From NCBI RefSeq assembly GCF_900312975.1, contig NZ_LT990039.1, positions 992,001-1,056,000 of the forward strand: a stretch of 64,000 nt of DNA, given 5' to 3'. The position numbers were made by a program, and so were the translations under genes. This DNA is from Massilistercora timonensis (lineage in GTDB: Bacteria > Bacillota > Clostridia > Lachnospirales > Lachnospiraceae). This document shows positions 1 through 8,837 of the stretch, piece after piece (position 1 is the stretch's first letter; each line of letters begins with the position of its first letter). The notes under the pieces are model-generated. The model ran no database searches. It worked only from the letters and a program-made list of their open reading frames with translations, and had not been told where the DNA came from.

Positions 1-1
1 C

Positions 2-274
2 ATCACTATCGAGACTACTGAGCGGGGGGAGAAGGTTTCCATCTCCGTCAAAGACTACGGTATTGGAATCCCCCGCAGCGCTCTTGGCAAGATCTGGGAA
101 CGGTTCTATAAGACAGACCTGTCCCGGGGCAAAGACAAAAAAGGAACGGGCCTGGGGCTTGCCATTGTCAAGGAAGCCATCCAGGCCCACGGAGAAAATA
201 TCAGCGTAGTCAGCACCGAGGGCGTGGGCACAGAATTTATCTTCACCCTCCCCCGGGCACAGACTACAGTTTAA
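2..274 (+). CDS. Sensor histidine kinase, C-terminal end (partial)
   Basis: This is the C-terminal ATP-binding (HATPase_c) half of a membrane sensor kinase, cut by the window start. The visible 90 residues carry the G1 box DYGIGIP, the F box RFYKTD and the G2 box GTGLGLAIV, in the order found in PhoR/WalK-like kinases. It would phosphorylate a response regulator encoded upstream, outside the window. Its stop codon lies 11 bp inside the end of the convergent creatininase-family gene, so the two transcripts overlap at their 3' ends. Sensor and dimerisation domains are not visible, so the stimulus cannot be assigned. Confidence 0.9.
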   Translation: MTIETTERGEKVSISVKDYGIGIPRSALGKIWERFYKTDLSRGKDKKGTGLGLAIVKEAIQAHGENISVVSTEGVGTEFIFTLPRAQTTV

Positions 275-1019
275 ATGTCTTCATTTCTTCCAGGAAGTTC
301 CGGATAAATCCAACCGACAGATCCAGGGCTTCCTGTCCCAGTTCGGCGCTGGAATCTTTGGGATCCAGCGGACCGAACCAGCCGCTTGGCGCGATCTCTT
401 TGGTATCTCTTGCCAGCTTCACCGTTCCTCCCTGGAACTTCACCGCCTGGATATAGGCTGCCACCGTATTGGCAGAAGGACTTCCCGGATTCATAGGCTG
501 TGACAGCTCCAGGTGTACCGCCTCCGGGTCTACCGCCATCATGGCTGAAGTCTCCAGCACATCCCCGTGTCCGCCTTTGAACTTCTCATCCAGTTCCGCC
601 ACCAGGCTCCACCAGTCGATCTGGGCGCAGACCCCGCCTTTGTGATAGACTTCCAGCGCCACCCGGTCGATGGACGGGGTGTTCCCGCCATGGCCGTTAA
701 GGATCAGGAACCGGCGAAGCCCCTGTCCCATCAGGGATTCTGTAATGCCGTGCAGCACCAGATACAATCCCTCATATCCGATATTGATGCTTCCCGCGAA
801 GCTTAAGTGATACGGGCAGACACCGTAAGGCACCGCCGGCGCCACGATCACATTCTCCATGTCCGCAATGTGGTCCCCCAGATAGGAGGGCACCATGAAA
901 TCCGTGCCCAGCGCTCCCTGAGTCCCGTGCTGCTCGGTGCTCCCCACCGGGATCACCAGGATCGGGTCCTTCGCAAATGCTTCTTTTGCCTGCGCAGTAG
1001 TCATTTTACTAAGATACAT
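264..1019 (-). CDS. Creatininase-family amidohydrolase
   Basis: A 251-residue protein of the creatininase fold. Family metal ligands are visible: PVGSTEQHG (Glu29, His31), GTD (Asp40), LNGHGGN (His110) and GGHGDVLETS (His151, Glu156). The family cleaves cyclic or linear amides (creatinine, formamidopyrimidine, related ring compounds), so the exact substrate is open. It is the last gene of a three-gene minus-strand unit with an SSS symporter and its small partner, 15 bp downstream of the symporter. This suggests that the symporter imports the substrate. The divergent RpiR regulator probably controls the unit. Family assignment is secure; creatininase itself is only one option. Confidence 0.85.
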   Translation of the reverse strand: MYLSKMTTAQAKEAFAKDPILVIPVGSTEQHGTQGALGTDFMVPSYLGDHIADMENVIVAPAVPYGVCPYHLSFAGSINIGYEGLYLVLHGITESLMGQGLRRFLILNGHGGNTPSIDRVALEVYHKGGVCAQIDWWSLVAELDEKFKGGHGDVLETSAMMAVDPEAVHLELSQPMNPGSPSANTVAAYIQAVKFQGGTVKLARDTKEIAPSGWFGPLDPKDSSAELGQEALDLSVGFIRNFLEEMKTFKL

Positions 1020-1034
1020 TCTTTCTCCCTCCTG

Positions 1035-2525
1035 CTATGCTTTGTTCTTCTCAAAGATACCAAAATGCCGCTGGATGGTCTCCTGTGGCGGCGCCTGAGT
1101 CAGACTGCTGACGATCAGCATGGTCAGGCTTCCCAGGATGGTTGCCGGGAACAATGCATGGAATCCATGCAGCGCTCCGCCCAGAGCCGGAACCCATGTA
1201 AAGGCCAGTACCGTCGCTACTCCTACCAGCGCAGAGGCGATCGCACCTGCTGCGGTAGCCCGCTTCCAGTACATTCCAAAAAGGATGGGGACTACGAAGA
1301 CTGCCATGCCGGAGAAGGCAAACAGGTTGATCTCAAAGATGCTTCCCGGCTGGAACACACCAAAGAGGATCACGATCACACCGATGATCACAGTAACAAC
1401 CTTGGACATCTTCATAACCGTCTCGTCCGTTGCTTTCTTATTGATGATCTTCTGGTAGATATCCCGGGTCACCGCTCCTGTGGTGGTTACCAGGATCCCG
1501 TCGATGGTGGACATACCTGCCGCCACGATACCGGAGATAAAGATCGCCGCCAGGAAGGGATTCAGGCCCTGCTGCAGGATCATCGGCACGATCTGGTCCG
1601 GATTCTCAATGTTCTGTACAAAAGAGATCCCGTTGACGCCGGCCCACTCGATCAGGGTGGCAGATACAAACATGCCTGCGGTTCCAAGGAAGATGGCCTT
1701 GAACATGGTCTTGTGGTCTTTCATGGCGAAAAACTTGGTGAACAGATGAGGCTGTCCGATGGTGAAGAAGGACCACAGCAGGATATTGGAAACATAGAAG
1801 CCCCATGGCATATAACCGTTCGCCCCCGGGAAGGACAGATACGCTTCGTTCATGCTCTGAAGGGTGCTGTTGATATTCTCAAAGCCGCCGCCCATCACAA
1901 TGGATACGATGAAGGTGATCACTGCGGTTCCGATCATCAGGGATCCCTGGATCACGTCCGTCATCATGGCGCCCTGCATACCGCCGGACATACAGTAAAT
2001 AACAACAATGGCTCCCATACCGGCAACGCCCACCCAGTTGGGAAGTCCGGTAAATACATTGACGATCACGCCTGCGCCTATGATCTGGGCTCCCATCATA
2101 GGAACCAGGAAGAACAGCATCATCACACCCAGGACGCCGCTCATTGCCTTGGTGTGGTACCGGTCCGTAAGATAATCCGCCATAGTCAGGAATCCGTGGG
2201 TATGCCCCAGGGTGATCAGTTTCCGTCCCACCAGGACTGCCGGCAGGATCATACAAAAAACCGCTCCCGGAACCGAGATGGCCATACCGGCATATCCCAC
2301 GCCATAGATGGTTCCCGGAGTCCCCAGGAAGGTTCCCATGGAAAACTGGGTAGAAAAGTACGCGATACCGCTGACTACCATTCCTGCTTTTCCGCTTAAG
2401 ACAAAGAAATCCCCCAGATTCTTTGTCTTTCTTCCTGCGTACCATCCGATAAAGGCCATGATACCCAGATAGATCAAAAGGACGATGTAAAACGCCATCG
2501 CCGACTCACGTGTTGCTGCCTGCAT
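1035..2525 (-). CDS. Sodium:solute symporter (SSS family)
   Basis: A 496-residue, highly hydrophobic protein with the roughly 13 membrane segments of the SSS/SLC5 family. The N-terminal segment has GRKTKNLGDFFVLSGK followed by the FSMGTFLGTPG stretch typical of pantothenate/proline-type members. It should import a small metabolite with Na+. The first ATG is preferred because AAGGAGGGG lies 7 bases upstream. The start codon overlaps the stop of the preceding small membrane gene by one base (TAATG), implying translational coupling. The downstream amidohydrolase suggests that the solute is an amide or ring compound. The substrate cannot be read from sequence. Confidence 0.9.
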   Translation of the reverse strand: MQAATRESAMAFYIVLLIYLGIMAFIGWYAGRKTKNLGDFFVLSGKAGMVVSGIAYFSTQFSMGTFLGTPGTIYGVGYAGMAISVPGAVFCMILPAVLVGRKLITLGHTHGFLTMADYLTDRYHTKAMSGVLGVMMLFFLVPMMGAQIIGAGVIVNVFTGLPNWVGVAGMGAIVVIYCMSGGMQGAMMTDVIQGSLMIGTAVITFIVSIVMGGGFENINSTLQSMNEAYLSFPGANGYMPWGFYVSNILLWSFFTIGQPHLFTKFFAMKDHKTMFKAIFLGTAGMFVSATLIEWAGVNGISFVQNIENPDQIVPMILQQGLNPFLAAIFISGIVAAGMSTIDGILVTTTGAVTRDIYQKIINKKATDETVMKMSKVVTVIIGVIVILFGVFQPGSIFEINLFAFSGMAVFVVPILFGMYWKRATAAGAIASALVGVATVLAFTWVPALGGALHGFHALFPATILGSLTMLIVSSLTQAPPQETIQRHFGIFEKNKA

Positions 2526-2788
2526 TACGCATCCCCTCCTTCCTGATTCTCCTCATCGTAGATGTGATACTCCTTGCGTTTCATACACATCCGGTAATAG
2601 ATTACGATCAGTACAAACGTCACCGCCGTGTGTATGAACCATCCAAACAGGAAAAGCGGAATCCCGCCCGCTGCCGGGATATAGGTCTCACTGTAGAAAA
2701 ACGGGAACGGAATAATGATCAGCGCCAGCATGATCAGGAAAATGATCAGCCAGGTCCGTTCGAAGTGTTCTTCAAATAATTTCTTCAT
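2525..2788 (-). CDS. Small membrane partner of the SSS symporter (DUF3311/YhdT-like)
   Basis: An 87-residue protein with two predicted membrane helices (about residues 12-30 and 42-65) and a short charged cytoplasmic tail ending in acidic residues. The pattern of a Pro/Phe-rich loop, then GIPLFLFGW and an IVIYY helix, resembles small proteins encoded just before SSS symporters (DUF3311, DUF997/YhdT). They are thought to be accessory subunits. It is the first gene of the unit, with a strong AAGGAGGAG ribosome site, and is coupled to the symporter start by a one-base overlap. The exact family name is a judgement from pattern, not a search. Confidence 0.7.
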   Translation of the reverse strand: MKKLFEEHFERTWLIIFLIMLALIIIPFPFFYSETYIPAAGGIPLFLFGWFIHTAVTFVLIVIYYRMCMKRKEYHIYDEENQEGGDA

Positions 2789-2814
2789 CTTCTCTCCTCC
2801 TTTATTATCGACAA

Positions 2815-2833
2815 AAAGTAAAGTGTTTACTTT
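2815..2833. promoter_or_regulatory. Operator palindrome 1 for the divergent RpiR/symporter region
   Basis: A perfect 8-3-8 inverted repeat, AAAGTAAA-GTG-TTTACTTT. It sits just downstream of the predicted start point of the leftward symporter promoter, where a bound repressor would block transcription. A near-identical second site lies exactly 50 bp to the right. Assignment to the RpiR regulator is inferred from position. Confidence 0.65.
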
Positions 2834-2843
2834 ATTTTTATCA

Positions 2844-2872
2844 ATTATAACCGCCAGAATTCAAAAAGTAAA
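2844..2872 (-). promoter_or_regulatory. Promoter of the symporter/creatininase unit
   Basis: On the minus strand TTTACT (2867-2872) and TATAAT (2844-2849) are 17 bp apart. The -35 lies inside operator 2, and operator 1 overlaps the expected start point at about 2837. Confidence 0.6.
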
Positions 2873-2882
2873 GTATTTACTT
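2866..2882. promoter_or_regulatory. Operator palindrome 2 for the divergent RpiR/symporter region
   Basis: A perfect 7-3-7 inverted repeat, AAGTAAA-GTA-TTTACTT, sharing both half-sites with operator 1. It covers the -35 element of the leftward symporter promoter and touches the -35 of the rightward RpiR promoter, so one bound dimer could control both genes. The 50 bp spacing from site 1 is close to five helical turns. Confidence 0.65.
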
Positions 2883-2909
2883 GCATTTTGCACAATATTT
2901 CTTTATATT
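2881..2909 (+). promoter_or_regulatory. Promoter of the RpiR-family regulator
   Basis: TTGCAT (2881-2886) and TATATT (2904-2909) are 17 bp apart. The -35 overlaps the edge of operator 2, consistent with autoregulation. Confidence 0.5.
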
Positions 2910-2971
2910 TATCCTATAGAATGTTGAATTTTCCTGATTTACATTTATTTCAGACATAAGGAGAGACATAC

Positions 2972-3811
2972 ATGGACATCTTGCAGAAAATCCGGGAGAT
3001 CTATCCCTCCCTGACACGAAAACAGAAAAGCATCGCTGATTATCTTCTGGAAAACCCGGAAGATATCTGCTATATTACCCTGGCCCAGCTAAGCCGGCAG
3101 ACCTGCGCCTCGGAGCTTACTCTGCTGCGCTTCTGCGCCAAGCTTGGCTGCTCTGGCTTCCTGGAACTGAAGCAGGAATTCCGCGAGCACACCCAGCAGA
3201 TGATCCGCCTTTTGTCAGCTCCCGCCTTCTTTGTGCCGGAAAACGCTTCTGACTCTTCTGCGAAAACAGAGCTTCTCTATGAACTCTGCCGCCAGGAGGC
3301 CGGCGCGGCTGCCGATTTTGCCGCCAGTTTCCAGCCGGAATCCATCATCGCCGCTGCCCAGGAGATCAGGAAAAGCAGGCGGATCTTCATCTTTGCCCAC
3401 GACATTTCCAAGGTTCCGGGAGAATTTCTCAAATCCCGGCTTCTTCTTCTGTCCTTCCAGGTGACGATGATCGATCTGGCGGACCTGGAAAAGACTCAGG
3501 AATACCTCCAGCATCTTCAGGAAGGAGATCTTGTGGTCTTCTTCTCCTTCCCAAAATACTACTATCCCATGGGCAGCATCGCGAAAAAAGCGGCCGATGC
3601 CGGCGTGCCGATCCTTACTATCACGGACAGCACTGCCTCACCAGCCGCTTCCTACAGCACTCATCTGCTGCTTTGTCAGACTTCTACCAAAATGTTCTAT
3701 AACTCCATGACCCTTCCCATGGTGACCCTGAATCTTCTGGCCTCCTGTCTGGTCATCGATACTGTGCCCGCTTCCCAGCGGACCGATTTTAAAAAATCTC
3801 TTTCTTCCTGA
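2972..3811 (+). CDS. RpiR/MurR-family transcriptional regulator
   Basis: A 279-residue regulator with an N-terminal helix-turn-helix of the RpiR type (residues 1-80; LTRKQKSIADYLLENP opening, then the LSRQTCASELTLLRFCAKLG recognition helix region). A SIS sugar-phosphate-binding domain follows (about 100-250). RpiR proteins usually repress and respond to phosphosugars or related metabolites. It is divergent from the symporter unit with two matched palindromes between them, so it most likely controls that unit and itself. An AAGGAGAG site lies six bases before the ATG. The gene abuts the convergent iadA gene with no intervening base and no terminator. Confidence 0.9.
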   Translation: MDILQKIREIYPSLTRKQKSIADYLLENPEDICYITLAQLSRQTCASELTLLRFCAKLGCSGFLELKQEFREHTQQMIRLLSAPAFFVPENASDSSAKTELLYELCRQEAGAAADFAASFQPESIIAAAQEIRKSRRIFIFAHDISKVPGEFLKSRLLLLSFQVTMIDLADLEKTQEYLQHLQEGDLVVFFSFPKYYYPMGSIAKKAADAGVPILTITDSTASPAASYSTHLLLCQTSTKMFYNSMTLPMVTLNLLASCLVIDTVPASQRTDFKKSLSS

Positions 3812-4966
3812 TCAGTGGCCGGGCTTCTCGTAAGTCCCCCACTGCTTCAGTTCTCCCTCTTCCATCATCACCGCGCCTCTTGCGATCACCCCTCTTAATT
3901 CCATCTGGGGTGTAAGAAGGAGGAGATCTGCGTCCTGTCCTTCCCTGACATATCCTTTCACACCGCCAAGGCCCAGGGCCTCCGCCACATGGGACGTCAC
4001 ATAGGGAAGGGCTTCCTCCAGCCCAAATCCCAATTCTCTCACCATAGCCGTCAGTTCTTTCAGAAGACTGTCTACACCAGAAACACCAATCTCCAGAAGA
4101 GTTCCATCCTCCGCATACTCAGACCAGCTCCCGTGGCCATCAGAGCTGACCGTGAGATGGGCTGTAGAAAGCCCTCTCTCCAGAGCCTCGCGGATGCACT
4201 CGCCCGGCGACGGATGGCCTTTCATCCCACAGGTAAGATCCACATAACCTCCCATTTCCAGGAATTTCCAGCCCGCTTCCAGAAGCGCCGGATTCCGGTT
4301 CACATGAGTAGGACGGAAAATGGGCACCGGCACCTGGCTCTCCCGGAGTGCTTCAAACACCGGATCCAGGCAGGCCGGGTCATCTCCCATATGGAGCACC
4401 AGCATCCCCGGTTTCCCGCTGAGCATTCCCGCCACCCGGACCTTACTGGCCAACTGGATCAACTCCCGTGTAGTCACATGAGGCGCCCGGTGATCAGAGA
4501 TGGCAAGCTTCAGTCCCAGCACTTCCCGAATAAACACCATATCCCGGTCCGGTTCCCCGGTGATGGTCGGCCCCGGATTCCCATAGGCTCCAGTGAGCAT
4601 GTACGCCGTCACGCCTTCTTCCTGAAGCGCCGCCGTCTTAGCGTAGAGATTCTCCACACTTCTTGTCATGCCATCCGTTCCCAGAAGTCCCAGAACGGTA
4701 GTCACACCGCCCCGGATCAGTTCTGAGAGTTCTACTTCCGGCGTCCGGGTATGAAAGCTTCCCTCTCCGCCGCCTCCGGTAACATGGACATGCTGGTCCA
4801 TAAGCCCTGGAGTCAGGCAAAGCCCGTCTGCCTCCAGGACTTTACATGGTCCGGGAAGGCTCTCGATCCGGTCCTCGATCACTTCGATGCGCTCTCCACA
4901 TATCAGAATATCCTTCTTTCCCATATGCTCCGGTGCATATACATCTGCGTTTTTTACTAAAAGCAT
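3812..4966 (-). CDS. iadA: Isoaspartyl dipeptidase (beta-aspartyl peptidase)
   Basis: A 384-residue amidohydrolase, close to the 390 of Escherichia coli IadA. Zinc ligands are seen in QHVHVTGGGGE (His59, His61), and the metal-bridging lysine that becomes carbamylated is in GLKLAISDHR (Lys153). Later HVNRNP and SSDGHGS carry the remaining His and Asp ligands. The enzyme releases L-Asp from beta-aspartyl dipeptides formed when proteins age, and is cytoplasmic. TAGGAG lies eight bases before the ATG. It is transcribed toward the RpiR gene and abuts it exactly. No promoter was obvious upstream beyond A+T-rich sequence. Confidence 0.9.
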   Translation of the reverse strand: MLLVKNADVYAPEHMGKKDILICGERIEVIEDRIESLPGPCKVLEADGLCLTPGLMDQHVHVTGGGGEGSFHTRTPEVELSELIRGGVTTVLGLLGTDGMTRSVENLYAKTAALQEEGVTAYMLTGAYGNPGPTITGEPDRDMVFIREVLGLKLAISDHRAPHVTTRELIQLASKVRVAGMLSGKPGMLVLHMGDDPACLDPVFEALRESQVPVPIFRPTHVNRNPALLEAGWKFLEMGGYVDLTCGMKGHPSPGECIREALERGLSTAHLTVSSDGHGSWSEYAEDGTLLEIGVSGVDSLLKELTAMVRELGFGLEEALPYVTSHVAEALGLGGVKGYVREGQDADLLLLTPQMELRGVIARGAVMMEEGELKQWGTYEKPGH

Positions 4967-5061
4967 TTTCTTTACTCCTATCTCCCCTTGATCGGGTCAT
5001 TTATGACACCATAATGAAGGAAATCCTTTCTTTTGTCAAGAGCTCCCCCTTTGGGGGAAAG

Positions 5062-5112
5062 GAAAGAGGGTATCTCCAAAGTCAGGAAGTACCCTGGAGC
5101 ATACCCTCTTTC
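5062..5112 (-). terminator. Terminator after rpoC
   Basis: A long hairpin: a 12 bp outer stem (5062-5073 with 5101-5112) is extended by CTCCA/TGGAG (5074-5078 with 5095-5099). On the minus strand it is followed by a pyrimidine-rich tract and a second small stem of five C and five G residues. The tail is not a clean T run, so efficiency is uncertain. Confidence 0.6.
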
Positions 5113-5133
5113 TATCACTCTGAAACTTTTTTC

Positions 5134-8100
5134 TTAGCTCTCAACCAGTTCCGGCGCTTCTTCAGCTACATTTTCCGGAGAAGCTTCCTCTGTCTCTGCC
5201 AACTCAGAGCCCTCATTCAGATCCTCATATCCATTTCCAAGATCCAGGAACGGTTCTTCATGGCTCTCCACTTCTTCGCTCTCCAGACGGATATCCTGGT
5301 ACTTCTTCATACCGGTTCCCGCCGGGATATGCTTACCAATGATGACGTTCTCCTTCAGTCCTACCAGCGGATCGATCTTGCCCTTGATGGCCGCCTCGGT
5401 CAGCACCTTGGTAGTCTCCTGGAAGGAAGCCGCGGACAGGAAGGAATTGGTGGCAAGGGAAGCCTTGGTGATACCCAGCATGATCTGCTCTCCGGTAGCC
5501 GGCTCTTTGCCTTCCTCCATGAGCTGTTTGTTCACATCCTCGAACTCCAGGATATCCACGTTGGTACCCGGAAGGAACTCAGAGTCTCCCGCCTCTTCCA
5601 CGCGGACTTTCTTCAGCATCTGACGTACAATTACCTCGATGTGCTTGTCGTTGATATCAACACCCTGGAGACGGTATACACGCTGTACTTCCTGCAGCAT
5701 GTAATCCTGTACGGCTCTAAGACCCTTGATCTTCAGGATATCATGGGGGTTGACGCTACCTTCGGTCAGCTCGTCGCCGGCCTCCAGCTGTGCCCCGTCG
5801 GCCACCTTGATCCGGGAGCCGTAGGGGATCAGGTATGCCTTGGATTCCCCGGTCTCCTCGTTGGTGACGATCACTTCCCGCTTCTTCTTTGTATCGTTGA
5901 TGGTAGCGGTTCCGGCGAATTCTGTGATGATCGCCAGACCCTTGGGCTTACGCGCCTCGAAAAGCTCCTCCACACGGGGAAGACCCTGTGTGATATCGTC
6001 TCCCGCCACACCACCGGTGTGGAAGGTACGCATGGTCAGCTGAGTACCAGGCTCTCCGATGGACTGCGCGGCGATGATACCTACTGCCTCGCCCACCTGT
6101 ACCGGCTCGCCGGTTGCCATGTTGGCGCCGTAGCACTTGGCGCAGATACCACTGTGAGAGCGGCAGGTCAGGATGGTCCGGATCTTGATCCGCTTCAGCG
6201 GCTCGCCGTTCTCATCCACACCCTTCTTGATGATCAGTTCCGCACGCCTTGGCGTTACCATATGGTTGGCCTTCACCAGTACATTGCCGTCTTTATCCTT
6301 GATATCCTCACACAGATACCGGCCGGTGATACGCTCCTGCAGGCTCTCGATCTCCTCGTTGCCGTCCAGGAACGCCTTCACGTACATACCCGGGATCTCG
6401 TCACCCTTCTTCACGCAGTCGCGCTCATGGATGATCAGCTCCTGGGATACGTCTACCAGACGTCTGGTCAGGTAACCAGAGTCGGCGGTACGAAGGGCTG
6501 TATCGGAAAGTCCTTTTCTGGCTCCGTGGGCGGACATGAAATACTCCAGTACGTCCAGACCCTCACGGAAGTTGGACTTAATAGGCAGCTCGATGGTCCG
6601 TCCGGTGGTATCCGCCATCAGTCCACGCATACCCGCCAGCTGCTTGATCTGCTTATCAGAACCACGGGCTCCGGAGTCCGCCATCATATAGATATTGTTA
6701 TATTTGTCCAGACCAGTCAGCAGCGCCTCAGTCAGGGCGTCGTCGGTTGCTTTCCAGGTCTCTACTACTTCTTTGTAACGCTCTTCCTCAGTGATCAGAC
6801 CACGCTTGTAGTTCTTGGTGATCCGGTCTACTGTATCCTGAGCCTTCTGGATCATTTCCGGCTTCTGGGGCGGCACGGTCATATCAGAAATAGATACGGT
6901 CATCGCCGCTCTTGTGGAATATTTGTAACCGATGGATTTCACCGCGTCCAGCACTTCCGCTGTAGCTGTGGATCCATGGGTATTGATGACCTTCTCCAGG
7001 ATCTGCTTCAGCTGCTTCTTGCCTACGTGGAAATCAATCTCCAGCTTCAGCTCATTTCCCTCTACCTCACGGTCTACAAATCCCAGGTCCTGAGGAATGA
7101 TCTCATTGAAGAGGAATCTTCCCAGGGTAGACTCGATGATCGCGGATTTCTCTGTTCCGTCCGCCATCTTCCTGGTCACCCGGACTTTGATCTTGGAGTG
7201 CAGGGTAAGCGCCCCGTTCTCATAAGCCAGGATGGCTTCGTTCACATTGCGGAAGAACTTGCCTTCTCCAAGGGCGCCCGGGCGCTCCTGGGTCAGGTAA
7301 TAGATTCCCAGTACCATATCCTGAGAAGGAACCGCTACCGGTCCTCCGTCAGAAGGCTTCAGAAGGTTGTTGGGTGACAGAAGAAGGAACCGGCACTCTG
7401 CCTGGGCCTCTACAGAAAGGGGCAGATGCACCGCCATCTGATCTCCGTCGAAGTCCGCATTGTAAGCGGTACATACCAGGGGATGCAGCTTGATGGCTTT
7501 TCCTTCTACCAGGATCGGCTCAAAGGCCTGAATTCCCAGTCTGTGCAGCGTAGGGGCACGGTTGAGCATAACCGGGTGCTCCTTGATCACTTCTTCCAGA
7601 ACATCCCACACTTCCGGCTGGAGACGTTCTACCATCTTCTTGGCGTTCTTGATATTGTGAGCGGTCCCGTTCTGCACCAGCTCCTTCATAACGAAAGGCT
7701 TGAACAGCTCGATGGCCATCTCTTTGGGCAGACCGCACTGATAGATCTTCAGCTCCGGTCCTACTACGATAACGGAACGTCCGGAATAGTCCACACGTTT
7801 TCCCAGAAGGTTCTGACGGAACCGTCCGGATTTTCCTTTCAGCATATCGGAAAGAGACTTAAGGGCACGGTTTCCGGGGCCTGTTACCGGACGGCCTCTG
7901 CGGCCGTTGTCGATCAGAGCGTCCACCGCTTCCTGCAGCATTCTCTTTTCATTTCTTACGATAATGTCCGGCGCGCCCAGCTCCAGCAGACGTTTCAGAC
8001 GGTTATTCCGGTTGATGATCCGGCGGTACAGATCGTTTAAGTCGCTGGTGGCGAAACGTCCGCCGTCCAGCTGTACCATAGGACGCAGATCCGGCGGGAT

Positions 8101-8823
8101 CACCGGGATATTGGTCAGGATCATCCACTCCGGTTTGTTGCCGGACTCCCGGAAGGCCTCTACCACTTCCAGACGCTTCACGATACGGGCCCGTTTCTGT
8201 CCGGTAGATCCTTTCAGGCCTTCCTGCAGCTCTTCATACTCTTTATCCAGGTCGATAGCCTGCAGAAGCTCCTGAATGGCCTCCGCGCCCATGCCTACGC
8301 GGAAAGAGCTTCCCCAGCTCTCTCTTGCCTCCTGGTATTCCTGCTCGGAGAGCACCTGCTTATACTGCAGGTCTGTCTCCCCTTTGTCCAGCACGATATA
8401 AGAGGCGAAATACAGCACCTTCTCCAGTGTTCTGGGAGACAGGTCCAGGATCAGTCCCATCCGGCTGGGGATCCCCTTGAAATACCAGATGTGTGATACC
8501 GGAGCCGCCAGGGCGATATGACCCATCCGCTCCCGGCGAACGCTGGACTTGGTCACTTCCACGCCGCAGCGGTCGCACACAACGCCTTTATAACGGATCT
8601 TTTTATATTTTCCACAATGACACTCCCAGTCCTTGCTGGGTCCGAAGATACGCTCACAGAACAGACCGTCCTTCTCCGGCTTCAAGGTCCTGTAGTTGAT
8701 GGTCTCCGGCTTGGTAACCTCGCCTCTGGACCACTCCAGGATCTTCTCAGGTGATGCCAAACCGATCTTGATCGCGTCAAAGGTCATTGGCTGATATGTT
8801 TGTTCCCTGTTATTTTCTGGCAT
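5134..8823 (-). CDS. rpoC: DNA-directed RNA polymerase subunit beta'
   Basis: A 1229-residue beta' subunit of core RNA polymerase, of normal Firmicute length. The N-terminal zinc ribbon CHCGKY...CDRCG, the catalytic [12 protein letters not shown] Mg2+ site and the second zinc site (Cys in HERDC, then [11 protein letters not shown]) are all intact. An acidic Glu/Ala-rich C-terminal tail follows the last conserved block. It lies 14 bp downstream of rpoB and must be cotranscribed with it. The start MPENNREQ has a purine-rich ribosome site and fits the family start. Nothing suggests a defect. Confidence 0.99.
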   Translation of the reverse strand: MPENNREQTYQPMTFDAIKIGLASPEKILEWSRGEVTKPETINYRTLKPEKDGLFCERIFGPSKDWECHCGKYKKIRYKGVVCDRCGVEVTKSSVRRERMGHIALAAPVSHIWYFKGIPSRMGLILDLSPRTLEKVLYFASYIVLDKGETDLQYKQVLSEQEYQEARESWGSSFRVGMGAEAIQELLQAIDLDKEYEELQEGLKGSTGQKRARIVKRLEVVEAFRESGNKPEWMILTNIPVIPPDLRPMVQLDGGRFATSDLNDLYRRIINRNNRLKRLLELGAPDIIVRNEKRMLQEAVDALIDNGRRGRPVTGPGNRALKSLSDMLKGKSGRFRQNLLGKRVDYSGRSVIVVGPELKIYQCGLPKEMAIELFKPFVMKELVQNGTAHNIKNAKKMVERLQPEVWDVLEEVIKEHPVMLNRAPTLHRLGIQAFEPILVEGKAIKLHPLVCTAYNADFDGDQMAVHLPLSVEAQAECRFLLLSPNNLLKPSDGGPVAVPSQDMVLGIYYLTQERPGALGEGKFFRNVNEAILAYENGALTLHSKIKVRVTRKMADGTEKSAIIESTLGRFLFNEIIPQDLGFVDREVEGNELKLEIDFHVGKKQLKQILEKVINTHGSTATAEVLDAVKSIGYKYSTRAAMTVSISDMTVPPQKPEMIQKAQDTVDRITKNYKRGLITEEERYKEVVETWKATDDALTEALLTGLDKYNNIYMMADSGARGSDKQIKQLAGMRGLMADTTGRTIELPIKSNFREGLDVLEYFMSAHGARKGLSDTALRTADSGYLTRRLVDVSQELIIHERDCVKKGDEIPGMYVKAFLDGNEEIESLQERITGRYLCEDIKDKDGNVLVKANHMVTPRRAELIIKKGVDENGEPLKRIKIRTILTCRSHSGICAKCYGANMATGEPVQVGEAVGIIAAQSIGEPGTQLTMRTFHTGGVAGDDITQGLPRVEELFEARKPKGLAIITEFAGTATINDTKKKREVIVTNEETGESKAYLIPYGSRIKVADGAQLEAGDELTEGSVNPHDILKIKGLRAVQDYMLQEVQRVYRLQGVDINDKHIEVIVRQMLKKVRVEEAGDSEFLPGTNVDILEFEDVNKQLMEEGKEPATGEQIMLGITKASLATNSFLSAASFQETTKVLTEAAIKGKIDPLVGLKENVIIGKHIPAGTGMKKYQDIRLESEEVESHEEPFLDLGNGYEDLNEGSELAETEEASPENVAEEAPELVES

Positions 8824-8837
8824 ACTGGCACCCCTTC

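Noticed and set aside
807-2399. 530-codon plus-strand frame opposite the symporter
   Set aside because: Antisense to a well-conserved membrane protein gene; composition rich in His, Gln and Arg, no motifs and no ribosome site.
4846-7377. 843-codon plus-strand frame opposite rpoC
   Set aside because: Shadow of rpoC codon bias; no recognisable domain and no plausible start.
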